Shown: positions 8,677 through 17,229, counted from the first letter of the stretch. The stretch: DNA of 64,000 bases from an uncultured Oribacterium sp. (GCA_946413525.1 CAMKKZ010000002.1:124001-188000); one strand, 5' to 3'. Made by a program: numbers and translations. Notes: generated by a model from the letters alone, not told the origin.

Positions 8677-10026
8677 TTATTTCAGCCTTTTACGAAGCTC
8701 CTCTCCGAGTTCCTCATAACCCGGCTTGCCAAGCAAAGCAAACATATTTTTCTTGTAGCTTTCCACGCCGGGCTGGTTGAATGGGTTGACGCCGTTCATA
8801 TAGCCCGAAACGCCGCAGGCGAACTCAAAGAAATAAAACAACTGCCCCAGGGAATACGCATCCTGTTTTGGAATTTCAACAACAAAATTCGGCACATTGC
8901 CGTCAGTGTGGGCAAGAATGGTGCCATTCATGGCCGACTTGTTGACAAAGTCAACCGTTTTGCCGGCCAGATAATTCATGCCGTCGGTATCGACCTCTTC
9001 CTTTCCAAGCACGATCTCTTCAGGTGATTCGATAATGTTCAAAACCGTTTCAAACATAATGCGGGAACCGTCCTGGATAAACTGGCCCATGGAATGCAGG
9101 TCTGTTGTCAGGTCTACGGATGCCGGGAAAATACCCCTCTGATTTTTCCCCTCGCTCTCACCATATAGCTGCTTCCACCACTCGGCTATATAATGAAGCG
9201 ATGGCTCATAATTGGCTATAATCTCCACCGACTTATTCTTCCGGAGCATAATGTTCCTAGCCGCGGCATACAGCAGGGCGGAGTTGGATTCGTAAGGATC
9301 CTTCATGCACCTTTCGCGCATGTCGGCCGCTCCCTTCATAAGCTCGTCAATATCGGCTCCGCTGGCCGCGATTGGAAGCAGCCCAACCGCAGTCAATACC
9401 GAGAATCGTCCTCCGACATCATCGGGAACAACAAACTCTTCATATCCCTGCTCGTCTGAAAGCTTCTTGAGCGCGCCCCTCGCCTTGTCCGTAGTGGCGT
9501 AAATTCTTTTTGCCGCTTCCTCTTTACCATATTTCTTTTCAAGAATCTCTTTGAAAACGCGGAAAGCTATGGCCGGCTCGGTCGTAGTGCCGGACTTGGA
9601 AATAATATTGATGGAGAAATCCTTGCCGTCAAGCAGCGCCACAAGATTATTAATGTATTTCGAGGAAATGTTATTCCCTACATAATAAATCTCGGGTGCC
9701 TTTCTCTGCTCCTTTGAAAGTTCATTATAAAAGCAGCTATTCAGGAATTCATTGGCCGCCCTCGCGCCGAGATAGGAACCGCCTATACCAATGACAAGGA
9801 GCACGTCGGAATCCCCCTGAATTTTCTTTGCCGCCTTCTTAATGCGGTCAAACTCTTCTTTATCATAATCCACCGGAAGATTCAGCCACCCCAGGAAATC
9901 ATTCCCGCTGCCGCTGCCCTCTGTCAGCGTCTTAAGCGCCGTCATAACCTGTGCTTTGAAATCATCAATTTCCTCTTTGGAAACATAATCCCTTGCCCGG
10001 CTCAGGTCAAAATTCACTCCATTCAT
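8677..10026 (-). CDS. pgi: Glucose-6-phosphate isomerase
   Basis: Interconverts glucose 6-phosphate and fructose 6-phosphate in the cytosol (glycolysis and gluconeogenesis). The 449-residue length fits the short Firmicutes form. Two SIS sugar-phosphate domains are visible, with [17 protein letters not shown] near residue 75 and [17 protein letters not shown] near residue 140. The family signature [19 protein letters not shown] is near residue 205, and the catalytic region [15 protein letters not shown] is near 295. The C-terminus holds the ligand-binding Lys region [18 protein letters not shown]. The gene is alone on its transcript. Its 3' end abuts a hairpin repeat, and a family C-like remnant lies upstream. 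Confidence 0.97.
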   Translation of the reverse strand: MNGVNFDLSRARDYVSKEEIDDFKAQVMTALKTLTEGSGSGNDFLGWLNLPVDYDKEEFDRIKKAAKKIQGDSDVLLVIGIGGSYLGARAANEFLNSCFYNELSKEQRKAPEIYYVGNNISSKYINNLVALLDGKDFSINIISKSGTTTEPAIAFRVFKEILEKKYGKEEAAKRIYATTDKARGALKKLSDEQGYEEFVVPDDVGGRFSVLTAVGLLPIAASGADIDELMKGAADMRERCMKDPYESNSALLYAAARNIMLRKNKSVEIIANYEPSLHYIAEWWKQLYGESEGKNQRGIFPASVDLTTDLHSMGQFIQDGSRIMFETVLNIIESPEEIVLGKEEVDTDGMNYLAGKTVDFVNKSAMNGTILAHTDGNVPNFVVEIPKQDAYSLGQLFYFFEFACGVSGYMNGVNPFNQPGVESYKKNMFALLGKPGYEELGEELRKRLK

Positions 10027-10063
10027 TTTCTGCCTCCATTGAATATAAGCTTAAAATTTGGCA

Positions 10064-10119
10064 ACGATTCAGCGCACATGAAGCCAAAAGAGACGACTGC
10101 GAACAGAGTACTGAATCGT
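10064..10119. repeat. Family C repeat remnant
   Basis: Short element bounded by ACGATTCAGCGC and AGTACTGAATCGT, containing GACTGCGAACAG, which matches the right half of the intact family C element at 52684-52847. The rest of the gap between pgi and mtnN (10027-10248) shows no gene. Confidence 0.45.
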
Positions 10120-10248
10120 CACATTATTTGTTGAAGAAACACCCTGGTCAGCATTCCCTCTGACGTAAAGCGTTCCCATGTTTCCATTTGACTCAAGGCT
10201 TGACAGCAAGCCGCAACAGCCTTGCCGCCATGGCCTCGATCCGGGCAT

Positions 10249-10941
10249 CTACAGCTTTGCCACCAGTGCTTCTGTCAGCTTCACGCAGTGCTTGATTGCC
10301 TTTTCCTCAAACTCAGGGTAGTCCACCAATGCGGAATGATCCGCTTTGTCAGAAATCGCCCGGATAATGAGAAATGGCACCTCATTCTGGCTTGCGATCT
10401 GAGCGATGGCCGCGCCCTCCATCTCACAGCAGCAGCCCTGAAAATGATCAATAATCCATTTTTTTGTTTTGCTGTCCGAAACAAATTTATCCCCACTGCA
10501 GACTCGGCCCCGGAACGTATTTATCTCCGGATTGACCTCCCGGTTCAGTGAGGCAGCGATGTCAAGCATACGTTCATCCGCGCGGAAAGAAAGCGTCCCC
10601 GCTCTGGGAATCTCTCCCAGAGGATAACCAAAGTTTGTAGCGTCCACATCATATTGAACCGCGTCTTCCGACAGCACGATATCCCCTATTTCGATGGCAT
10701 TGTCCAAAGAACCCGCTATGCCGGTATTAACAAGGCAGGACACGCTATATCGGTCAATCAAAAGCTGGGCGCACGCGCCGGCATTAACTTTCCCGATGCC
10801 CGAACGCACCACGACCACATCCCGCCCATTAAGCTTTCCAAGAACAAAGCTCATGCCGCAGCGTTCCTCAACCAGCGCGTCCGGAATCTTGCTTTTCAAG
10901 GCGGCAATCTCTTCTTCCATGGCGCCAATAATTCCAATCAT
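10249..10941 (-). CDS. mtnN: 5'-methylthioadenosine/S-adenosylhomocysteine nucleosidase
   Basis: Cytosolic hydrolase that removes adenine from methylthioadenosine and S-adenosylhomocysteine, feeding methionine salvage and the activated methyl cycle. The 230-residue length is standard. The N-terminus MIGIIGAMEEEIAAL carries the conserved catalytic Glu (third Glu). GMSFVLGKLNGRDVVVV, NTGIAGSLDNAIEIGDIV and CCCEMEGAAIAQIA (substrate-binding Met-Glu) follow, and the proton-donor Asp is in IRAISDKAD. It lies on the same strand as murG, but the 293-base gap between them is filled by repeats, so co-transcription is uncertain. Confidence 0.95.
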   Translation of the reverse strand: MIGIIGAMEEEIAALKSKIPDALVEERCGMSFVLGKLNGRDVVVVRSGIGKVNAGACAQLLIDRYSVSCLVNTGIAGSLDNAIEIGDIVLSEDAVQYDVDATNFGYPLGEIPRAGTLSFRADERMLDIAASLNREVNPEINTFRGRVCSGDKFVSDSKTKKWIIDHFQGCCCEMEGAAIAQIASQNEVPFLIIRAISDKADHSALVDYPEFEEKAIKHCVKLTEALVAKL

Positions 10942-10975
10942 CTTGAGCTCCTCCCCCTATCAAAGAAGTTTTTCG

Positions 10976-11110
10976 GTAACTGTTCAGTCAAGCTGAACAG
11001 TTACGCCTCGGGCGTGGCGCTTACGCGCATTCCGAGTACGCCCGAGGCAGGCTTTTCGACGCTTTCATACGCGCCTCGCGGCAAGCGCGAGGCGCTAACT
11101 GAATAGTTAC
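10976..11110. repeat. Three-hairpin repeat with family C ends
   Basis: Begins GTAACTGTTCAG and ends CTGAATAGTTAC, the family C termini. Inside are hairpins GTAACTGTTCAG/CTGAACAGTTAC, GCCTCGGGCGT/ACGCCCGAGGC and GCGCCTCGCG-gcaag-CGCGAGGCGC. The right end from AAGCGCGAGG to GTTAC recurs at about 59737-59764. Confidence 0.65.
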
Positions 11111-11112
11111 GT

Positions 11113-11225
11113 TTTTCGGCCATTTTAACAGCCGGCAAACATACACGGTATCGCAATTAATTTGATCCTTGATCAAAGATCAAAATGGTTTTCCGGTCGC
11201 TTTAATTGCCGGCAAACAGATGAGA
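11113..11225 (-). repeat. Family D repeat, two diverged copies
   Basis: Two copies with the marks GCCGGCAAACA and CGGTATCGCAATTAA or GATATCACGATC, and the stem TTAAAGCG/GGTTTTCC region. This copy carries no ribosome site for a gene. Confidence 0.55.
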
Positions 11226-11234
11226 TATCACGAT

Positions 11235-12359
11235 CTATGAAGGCGTTTTTGGAAGCGTCTTCCCTGTACGCATAAGATATTCATGTTCCATCACTTCCAC
11301 GATGACATTGAACACAGCCTCCAGGCCATTCCCCTGCTTTGACATCCGCATGGCATGGACATATTTCTCCCTTTCCCGGAAAACCTGCTCCACTGCTTCA
11401 AAAAGCCTCCCGGTATCCGCTTCCACCTCCTCCTGAGGCAGTACGTAGCTAAATCCCTGTTTTTCAAAGGATGCGGCGTTAAGAATCTGGTCCCCTCTGG
11501 AAGCGCCCTTCGGAAGCGGTATCAATATATTTGCCTTTTTAAGGGCAAGAAGTTCGCAAATCACATTGGCCCCCGCGCGTGAAATGGCCAGATCACATGC
11601 GGCGTATAAGTGTTCCAGTCCATCTGAAATATATTCGTATTGCACGTAGGACGAGGTGCCCCGAAGATTCGGATCCAGATTGCCCTTCCCACAAAGGTGA
11701 ATTATGTCAAACTGTTCCGACAGCTTTGGCAGTATTTTGCGAACGGCATTATTTATGGCTACGGAGCCAAGGCTTCCCCCAATGACCATCAGCACCGGCT
11801 TCATGCCCGAAAAGCCCGTCATACGCAGCCCCGCCTCCCGGGAACCTGTGAGAAGCTTCTCCCGTATCGGAGCCCCGGTCAGCACTGCCTTCCCTTTGGG
11901 CAAATGCTCTGCCGTCTCAGGGAAATTACAGCAGATTTTTTCCGCACATCCAAGGGTCAGCCGGTTCGCAAGCCCCGGCGTCATGTCCGATTCGTGGCTC
12001 ACTACCGGGATTTGAAGACGATGAGCTGCCCATACCACGGGTACCGCCACGAAGCCGCCTTTGGAAAACAGGATGTCCGGCCTGATTTCCTTCAGATGAC
12101 GTTTGGCCTCCTCCTCGCCCCTTAACACATGGATGGGATCCGTAAAATTTCTAATATCGAAATAACGCCTCAGCTTCCCGGTATCCACGCCGTAATAAGG
12201 TATCCCCTCTGCCTCAATCAGCCTTTTTTCAATCCCGTCATAAGAGCCTATGTAGTATAATTCATATCCTTCCGAAAGAAATCTGGGAATCAAAGCCAGA
12301 TTCGATGTCACATGTCCTGCCGTACCGCCGCCCGTCAGAACCACTTTTCCCCTGCCCAT
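11235..12359 (-). CDS. murG: UDP-N-acetylglucosamine-LPS/lipid II GlcNAc transferase MurG
   Basis: Adds GlcNAc to undecaprenyl-pyrophosphoryl-MurNAc-pentapeptide (lipid I) to form lipid II on the cytosolic face of the membrane. The 374-residue protein has a GT-B fold. The N-terminal loop is VVLTGGGTAGHVTSNLALIP (in place of the more common GGGTGGH). The second domain shows VLMVIGGSLGSVAINN, and the UDP-GlcNAc site shows AISRAGANVICELLALKK and LIPLPKGASRGDQILNA. It starts 4 bases after the HIT gene stop, so HIT and murG form one operon read from the promoter at 12896-12924. Confidence 0.95.
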   Translation of the reverse strand: MGRGKVVLTGGGTAGHVTSNLALIPRFLSEGYELYYIGSYDGIEKRLIEAEGIPYYGVDTGKLRRYFDIRNFTDPIHVLRGEEEAKRHLKEIRPDILFSKGGFVAVPVVWAAHRLQIPVVSHESDMTPGLANRLTLGCAEKICCNFPETAEHLPKGKAVLTGAPIREKLLTGSREAGLRMTGFSGMKPVLMVIGGSLGSVAINNAVRKILPKLSEQFDIIHLCGKGNLDPNLRGTSSYVQYEYISDGLEHLYAACDLAISRAGANVICELLALKKANILIPLPKGASRGDQILNAASFEKQGFSYVLPQEEVEADTGRLFEAVEQVFREREKYVHAMRMSKQGNGLEAVFNVIVEVMEHEYLMRTGKTLPKTPS

Positions 12360-12363
12360 GCCT

Positions 12364-12780
12364 TTACAGCACCTTTCTGAGTTTTTCCGAAACGGCTTTC
12401 AGCCCCTCCTCCGTAGACTTACCCGGCTTCCAAAGCAGCATTTCATCCGGATTCGCATATCTCGGAATAATATGCACATGAAAATGGAACACGGTCTGCC
12501 CTGCTGCCTCTTCATTATTCTGAACCACGTTAAAGCCCTTTGCCGATAATTCCGACATCATGGCTTTGCCAATTTTTCCGGCCAAAGGGAGCACCTTTGC
12601 CGCCGTTTGCGAAGGAAGCTCCGGAAGATTCCTGTAATGTTCCTTGCTAAGAATCAGCGCATGTCCTTCACTGGCCGGATTCAGGTCAAGAATCACCCGA
12701 AAATCCCCATCCTCATACAGTGTTTCCGATGGAATCTCTCCATTCGCGATTTTGCAGAAAATGCAATTATCATCCTTCAT
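12364..12780 (-). CDS. HIT family nucleotide-binding protein
   Basis: Small nucleotide hydrolase or transferase of the histidine-triad family, acting on adenosine-linked substrates in the cytosol. The exact substrate cannot be told. The catalytic triad is in QTVFHFHVHIIPR, and the N-terminal CIFCKIANGEIPSETLYED with two Cys is typical of Hint-type proteins. I place the start at ATG 12780 (138 residues, MKDDNCIFCKI), preceded by GGAAGGA. An in-frame upstream ATG at 12825 would add 15 residues that do not look like the family. First gene of a two-gene operon with murG. Confidence 0.92.
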   Translation of the reverse strand: MKDDNCIFCKIANGEIPSETLYEDGDFRVILDLNPASEGHALILSKEHYRNLPELPSQTAAKVLPLAGKIGKAMMSELSAKGFNVVQNNEEAAGQTVFHFHVHIIPRYANPDEMLLWKPGKSTEEGLKAVSEKLRKVL

Positions 12781-12895
12781 AAACTTCAAATCCTTCCCAC
12801 AATGATTTGCGATTGCCCCGGCCAAATTGAAAGATTCCTGAAAATCATTCGTTTTTCCGGGGAAACGCTGATCAAGCTTCTTTTTTCTTAATTAC

Positions 12896-12924
12896 ATTAT
12901 ATCTATTTTCGCTTTTTCTTACAA
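12896..12924 (-). promoter_or_regulatory. Promoter of HIT-murG operon
   Basis: On the minus strand TTGTAA (12924-12919), a 17-base spacer and a perfect TATAAT (12901-12896). Confidence 0.75.
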
Positions 12925-12944
12925 CTGCTTTCATGCAAAACCCC

Positions 12945-12973
12945 TTGCCATTCTTTCCAGTTAACAGTACAAT
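12945..12973 (+). promoter_or_regulatory. Promoter of the DUF4250 protein gene
   Basis: TTGCCA at 12945-12950, a 17-base spacer and TACAAT at 12968-12973, 51 bases before the start codon. It is divergent from the HIT-murG promoter 20 bases away. Confidence 0.7.
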
Positions 12974-13024
12974 GAGTAACGTTGAACTGTATAAACAAGC
13001 AAGTAACAAAGGAGAAAGCTGAAA

Positions 13025-13204
13025 ATGACACAGATACCATACGATCCCGTTATGCTCCTGAGCTATATCAATACTCAGTTGAGGGATAATTACCCATCTC
13101 TCAAAGAGCTTTGTGACAGCCTGGATATTGATGAGGAGTATATCGAAAAACGCCTTAGTGCCATAAACAAGCACTATGACGAATCCGAAAACCAGTTTTC
13201 CTAG
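13025..13204 (+). CDS. DUF4250 family small protein (59 aa)
   Basis: A 59-residue protein with sequence MTQIPYDPVMLLSYINTQ at the start, then LRDNYPSLKELCDSLDIDEE and YIEKRLSAINKHYDESENQF. This matches the small DUF4250 family of Clostridia (pattern PxDPVMLLSxxNTxLRDxYPSL), for which no function is known. It may be a small helix-turn-helix-like regulator, judging from the SLKELCDSLDIDEEYI segment, but that is only a guess. Start supported by AAAGGAG ten bases upstream and by its own promoter. The stop codon TAG overlaps the first bases of the following family A repeat. Confidence 0.85.
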   Translation: MTQIPYDPVMLLSYINTQLRDNYPSLKELCDSLDIDEEYIEKRLSAINKHYDESENQFS

Positions 13205-13605
13205 GAATCAACTATGCATCAAGCATAGTTGATTCCGTATTTGGCGCATCCCACGGGGATGTGTCTGAACAACACATGACTTCAGGCATGTGTTGTTCAG
13301 ATTTTTCTGCGGCATTCCTTGTGCCGCAGAAAAACCTAGGAATTAACTATGCATCAAGCATAGTTAATTCCGTATTTGGCACATCCCACAGGGATGTGTC
13401 TGAACAACACATGACTTCAGGCATGTGTTGTTCAGATTTTTCTGCGGCATTCCTTGTGCCGCAGAAAAACCCGGGAATCAACTATGCATCAAGCATAGTT
13501 GATTCCGTATTTGGCGCATCCCACAGGGATGCTTCTGAACAACACATGACTTCAGGCATGTTTATTGGGATTTCCCGCGGCATTTCTTGTGCCGCGGGAA
13601 ATCCC
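13204..13605 (+). repeat. Family A repeat, three tandem copies of 135 bp
   Basis: Copies start at 13204, 13339 and 13474. Each holds four consecutive hairpins: 1) GGAAT[C/T]AACTATGC with its complement, 2) ACATCCC/GGGATGT (or GCATCCC), 3) TGAACAACACATG/CATGTGTTGTTCA, 4) TTTTTCTGCGGC/GCCGCAGAAAAA. The third copy has lost the 3' arm of hairpin 3, and its hairpin 4 is re-paired as GATTTCCCGCGGC/GCCGCGGGAAATC. Loops are conserved (ATCA, TTCAG, CCTTG). Fills the whole gap between the DUF4250 gene and dtd. Confidence 0.9.
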
Positions 13606-13635
13606 GTAAAATCCTGACAAAAGAAAGGAAGCTCT

Positions 13636-14106
13636 ATGCGATGCCTTGTACAGCGCGTGTCAGAGGCAAGCGTGACTATTGGCGAATCTATCACCGGGCA
13701 GATTGGGAAAGGATGCCTGATTTTGCTTGGCATTTCAAAAGACGATGACGAATCAGTGGCCGATAAGATGGCCAGAAAAATTCTTGATGCCCGCATATTT
13801 GAAGACGGGAAAGGAAAAACGAACTTGTCTTTGAGGGATGTAGGCGGCCAGCTTCTCATAGTCAGCCAGTTCACTCTTTATGCGGATTACCGGCACGGAA
13901 ACCGCCCCGGCTTCTCCAATGCCGGAACACCCGAAAGAGCAGAAGCTCTGTATGATTATTTTATAAATAAATGCAAGGACCAGATTGCCATTGTTGAACA
14001 CGGCGTTTTTGGCGCCGACATGAAGGTGCGTCTTATAAATGATGGCCCTTTCACTATTTTATATGATTCAGAAGAGCTTGCCTCCAATCGTGACAAGCTC
14101 CACTGA
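13636..14106 (+). CDS. dtd: D-aminoacyl-tRNA deacylase
   Basis: Cytosolic proofreading enzyme that removes D-amino acids (and glycine) wrongly attached to tRNA. The 156 residues include the family motifs SQFTLYADYRHGNRPGF near residue 78 and the Gly-cisPro motif NDGPFTILYDSEE near residue 137. The start MRCLVQRVSEASVTI is characteristic, and AAGAAAGGAAG lies just upstream. In many Clostridia dtd follows relA; here it stands alone after the triple family A array. Confidence 0.95.
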   Translation: MRCLVQRVSEASVTIGESITGQIGKGCLILLGISKDDDESVADKMARKILDARIFEDGKGKTNLSLRDVGGQLLIVSQFTLYADYRHGNRPGFSNAGTPERAEALYDYFINKCKDQIAIVEHGVFGADMKVRLINDGPFTILYDSEELASNRDKLH

Positions 14107-14283
14107 ACCGATCATGGGCAACCATTATCGCCGCAGGCGGATAAGCGCCTTTCCAACCATGGCTGACACAGATTTTCAAATGTCAAACATCATACCCGCA
14201 GGCGGATAATCATCTGCCCACGGGTAAAGATCTCATTCGAAATGTTTCCTAATTGTCACAATCGTCGAGCTTGTGCTTGCCTT

Positions 14284-15225
14284 TCATATTTTGATGTCAT
14301 CCGCGGGAACAACGCGCTGACGGATCGATCCTGTGAATTCCACATTGGCTTCCTTTCCAACAGCCGCTTCCGCTTTCTGTACCAAATCGTCCCGCTCAGA
14401 TAAATCAAACTTCAAAACGGTTCCATCTTCCGCCTTGAGGTAAAGGACATTTTCCGAAACCTTATCTATGACGCCATGAATCGCGATAACATTGGCTGCC
14501 TCGTCATCCATGATATCTTCCGTGCACACCCTGTAGGCCTCCGGATCCTCATCAAGCTTTCCGGTATAATGAAGAAGAACCTGCGTGCCTTCCTTGACGC
14601 CTCCCTTGGTGACCAGCGTTTCATACGATGCCCTTTTGAAAGTATATGTTTCTCCAAGATAAGCCCCCAACTCATCCTCTCCCTCCGGAGCATCTTCATT
14701 CCGCTCATCCAGTATTTCCGTCAACGTAATGCTTTCATCGTCAATCTGATCTACCCTGCCATAAATAGAGGGATCCTCATAGTATTCTTCCAGAGTGCTT
14801 TCCACAGGAACCAGCATGCTGACACGCACCGCCTTCATGCCGTCTTCCCATTCCTCTCCGTCAAAGTAAATGCCCACTTCATCCCCGGCCATCAATTCCC
14901 ACGCTTCATTCATTTCAGCTTCTGAAACATCAAATGATGCCGCGCTTCCATCCTCAACTTCCACTTTCAAAATGCCGTCCTCAACGGACTGCACCACGCC
15001 ATTGACGGAATTGTAGTTCTCCGTCTCTTCCTCAGTAGTCTCCTCAGCACCCTGTTCCTGGGCAGATGCTTCCGTGGTATCATTCGCCGGATTTGTTTCA
15101 GCCTGCGACGCAGCCGCAGTCTCCTGGCTCGTTGTTTCCTCCTTCGGTGCCTCCGCCTTCTGACCGCACCCGACGGCAGACAGCAGCACGCCTATTGCTA
15201 AAATCCCCAAAAAATACTTTTTCAT
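14284..15225 (-). CDS. Putative lipoprotein with three repeated beta-rich domains
   Basis: Secreted lipoprotein of unknown function, 313 residues. The signal peptide MKKYFLGILAIGVLLSAVGC ends in a lipobox, with Cys20 as the lipidation site. A Glu/Thr/Ala-rich linker reaches about residue 70. Three related segments of about 80 residues follow, each opening with a short beta-type phrase: VNGVVQSVEDGILKVEVEDG, IYGRVDQIDDESITLTEI and IHGVIDKVSENVLYLKAEDG. They resemble repeated small OB-like or barrel domains. The mature protein is very acidic. Start supported by GGAGGATTTCA. It has its own promoter at 15276-15304. Confidence 0.85.
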   Translation of the reverse strand: MKKYFLGILAIGVLLSAVGCGQKAEAPKEETTSQETAAASQAETNPANDTTEASAQEQGAEETTEEETENYNSVNGVVQSVEDGILKVEVEDGSAASFDVSEAEMNEAWELMAGDEVGIYFDGEEWEDGMKAVRVSMLVPVESTLEEYYEDPSIYGRVDQIDDESITLTEILDERNEDAPEGEDELGAYLGETYTFKRASYETLVTKGGVKEGTQVLLHYTGKLDEDPEAYRVCTEDIMDDEAANVIAIHGVIDKVSENVLYLKAEDGTVLKFDLSERDDLVQKAEAAVGKEANVEFTGSIRQRVVPADDIKI

Positions 15226-15275
15226 TGAAATCCTCCAAATGTTCTTTCTGTATGAAACAAGAATACATCCGTTAT

Positions 15276-15304
15276 GTTATATCGCAGATTACAGAGTAAT
15301 TCAA
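15276..15304 (-). promoter_or_regulatory. Promoter of the lipoprotein gene
   Basis: On the minus strand TTGAAT (15304-15299), a 17-base spacer and TATAAC (15281-15276), about 50 bases before the start codon. Confidence 0.65.
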
Positions 15305-15375
15305 GCGATAAATGGGGACAGGCAACCGTCTCCCCCACCCATACTCCCCAAATAAGCTTTTTGTTATTTTGAACA

Positions 15376-15456
15376 GCAAAAAGCCCGACACGAAGCCGGG
15401 CAATTTGCTGTATAGAGTAGTAAGGGTTCGATGAAACCTATCCTTTGAATCATACT
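15376..15456 (-). ncRNA. Candidate small RNA with own promoter and terminator
   Basis: A stretch of about 80 bases between the symporter gene and the lipoprotein promoter. It is preceded by a near-consensus promoter (15463-15491) and closed by a hairpin GCCCGG-cttcgtgt-CGGGC followed by TTTTT. No start codon with a ribosome site and no known riboswitch consensus was recognised in it. Confidence 0.5.
15378..15410 (-). terminator. Intrinsic terminator of the candidate small RNA
   Basis: On the minus strand GCCCGG, eight-base loop, CGGGC, then TTTTTGCTG; the stem can be extended by CAGCAAA pairing with TTTGCTG. Confidence 0.75.
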
Positions 15457-15462
15457 TAAAGT

Positions 15463-15491
15463 ATTTTAAACATCAATCCCTTACTTGTCAA
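15463..15491 (-). promoter_or_regulatory. Strong promoter upstream of the candidate small RNA
   Basis: On the minus strand TTGACA (15491-15486), a 17-base spacer and TAAAAT (15468-15463). The spacer contains one arm (15471-15484) of a 14-bp inverted repeat whose other arm is at 15420-15433, with 12 of 14 bases matching. Confidence 0.75.
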
Positions 15492-15568
15492 TATTTTTTT
15501 TAAACAATTTTTTTTAATACAAATTCTCATTTTTTATCGTTATAGTCCAAAAGATACGGGAAACAGCA

Positions 15569-17065
15569 CTATTTGCTCGTTATTTCTTTTTCATGTGCCT
15601 CCTGGATGTCCGAATGGGCCGAAAGCAAGGGCGCAACATCCTTGCCAAGAAGGTTCCTGTCAATATAGTTCCTTGTCACGGCCATCACCGTGCCGCTGAG
15701 GCTGAGCACTCCAATCAGGTTGGGAATCGCCATCATGCCATTAAACGTATCGGAAAGATCCCAGGCCAGACTGAGATCCATGGTCGCGCCGACTATAATA
15801 AAGGCCACGAAAATAATCTGGTAAATCTTAACGGACTTGGTGCCAAAGAGGTATTCAAATCCCTTTGTACCATACTGGCTCCAGCCCAGCACAGTGGAGA
15901 AAGCGAAAAGCAAAATGGCTATGGCGATAAATGCGGAGCCAGCCTGTCCAAAAACACCAGAAAATGCCTCGGCCACAAGCGCCGTTGATAATTGGTCTGA
16001 AAGCACCTTCCCCGTTTCAAGATCCACGATGCCGCTGCTGAGGACCGCCAATGCCGTCAGGGTGCAGACGATCATCGTGTCCGCAAATACTTCAAAAATC
16101 CCCCACATACCCTGAACCACGGGCTCTCGCACATTAGAACTGGAATGAACCATGACAGAAGATCCGAGACCGGCTTCATTCGAGAACACGCCCCTCTTCA
16201 TACCCCATTGCACCGCCATGGAAATACCGCTTCCGACGATTCCGCCACCAACCGCGCGCATCCCAAAAGCGCCTTTGAAAATAGAAACAAAAGCATCCCC
16301 CAGCCTGCCAACATTGGCAATAACAATTACCAGCGCGCCAGCCACATAAGCAATAGCCATAAACGGAACAAGCATTTCCGTAACGGACGCAATCCTTTTC
16401 AGCCCCCCGACAATGACCAGTGCCGCCAAAACCATCAGTATAATGCCGCTTGCAAAGGCGGGAACATGAAACGCGGACTGCATATTTGCCGCGATGGAAT
16501 TAATCTGGCTCATATTCCCTATTCCGAAAGAGGCCAGCACGCAAAAGATGCTGAACAAAAGGGCAAGAGCCGCTCCTATGAATTTGCATCCCTTTTTTGA
16601 TCCAAGACCGTCCCGGAGATAGTACATGGCGCCTCCGCACCATTCATCATTCTCATTTTTTAAACGATAAAATATTCCCAGAACATTTTCGGAAAAATTG
16701 GTCATCATGCCAAAAAACGCGACAATCCACATCCAGAAAATTGCTCCCGGCCCCCCCGAAACGATTGCCGCCGAAACACCTGCTATATTCCCTGTACCAA
16801 TAGTCGCCGCAAGTGCCGTGCATAAGCTCTGGAATTGAGAAATCTGCTTATCTTCTTTATCGGTATGTGCCGTAATATGCTTGTCCTGAAAAATCCCTCC
16901 TATCGTGCTACGCACCCAATGCCCAAAATGAGAAATCTGAAAAAAGCCAGTGAGCGCCGTCATCAAAATGCCGGTACCCACCAGCAAAATAAGCATGGGA
17001 AGCCCCCATACAAAACCATTTACCGCGCCATTCAATTCTTCGATTCGTCCTAAGATAATGTTCAT
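15569..17065 (-). CDS. Sodium:alanine/glycine symporter (AGCS family)
   Basis: Integral membrane carrier that imports alanine or glycine together with Na+. The 498 residues hold about eleven hydrophobic segments. The family signature is visible around residue 80 (FQSLCTALAATIGTGNIAGV), as is the conserved SGGPGAIFWMWIVAFFGM. The central RGVFSNEAGLGSSVMVHSSS and the C-terminal WSQYGTKGFEYLFG are also typical. Substrate choice between alanine and glycine cannot be decided. No glycine riboswitch was recognised upstream. A plausible promoter lies at 17230-17258. Confidence 0.93.
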   Translation of the reverse strand: MNIILGRIEELNGAVNGFVWGLPMLILLVGTGILMTALTGFFQISHFGHWVRSTIGGIFQDKHITAHTDKEDKQISQFQSLCTALAATIGTGNIAGVSAAIVSGGPGAIFWMWIVAFFGMMTNFSENVLGIFYRLKNENDEWCGGAMYYLRDGLGSKKGCKFIGAALALLFSIFCVLASFGIGNMSQINSIAANMQSAFHVPAFASGIILMVLAALVIVGGLKRIASVTEMLVPFMAIAYVAGALVIVIANVGRLGDAFVSIFKGAFGMRAVGGGIVGSGISMAVQWGMKRGVFSNEAGLGSSVMVHSSSNVREPVVQGMWGIFEVFADTMIVCTLTALAVLSSGIVDLETGKVLSDQLSTALVAEAFSGVFGQAGSAFIAIAILLFAFSTVLGWSQYGTKGFEYLFGTKSVKIYQIIFVAFIIVGATMDLSLAWDLSDTFNGMMAIPNLIGVLSLSGTVMAVTRNYIDRNLLGKDVAPLLSAHSDIQEAHEKEITSK

Positions 17066-17229
17066 GCAAACTCCTTTTCTTTCTTTCCTTCAGTTCCGAA
17101 CATGTCGTTTTCTCGCGCCTCGAAACAAATATGAGCCGAAACATCGCCCAGTCGGGCCGTGCCCGGTCCAATCTCCGCTGGCACATTTCAAAGATAGACT
17201 GATTCGTTCAAAACCCGACCGTTCAATCA

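Noticed and set aside
13261..13617. A 118-codon frame running through the three family A copies.
   Set aside because: It consists only of translated hairpin repeats and has no ribosome site.
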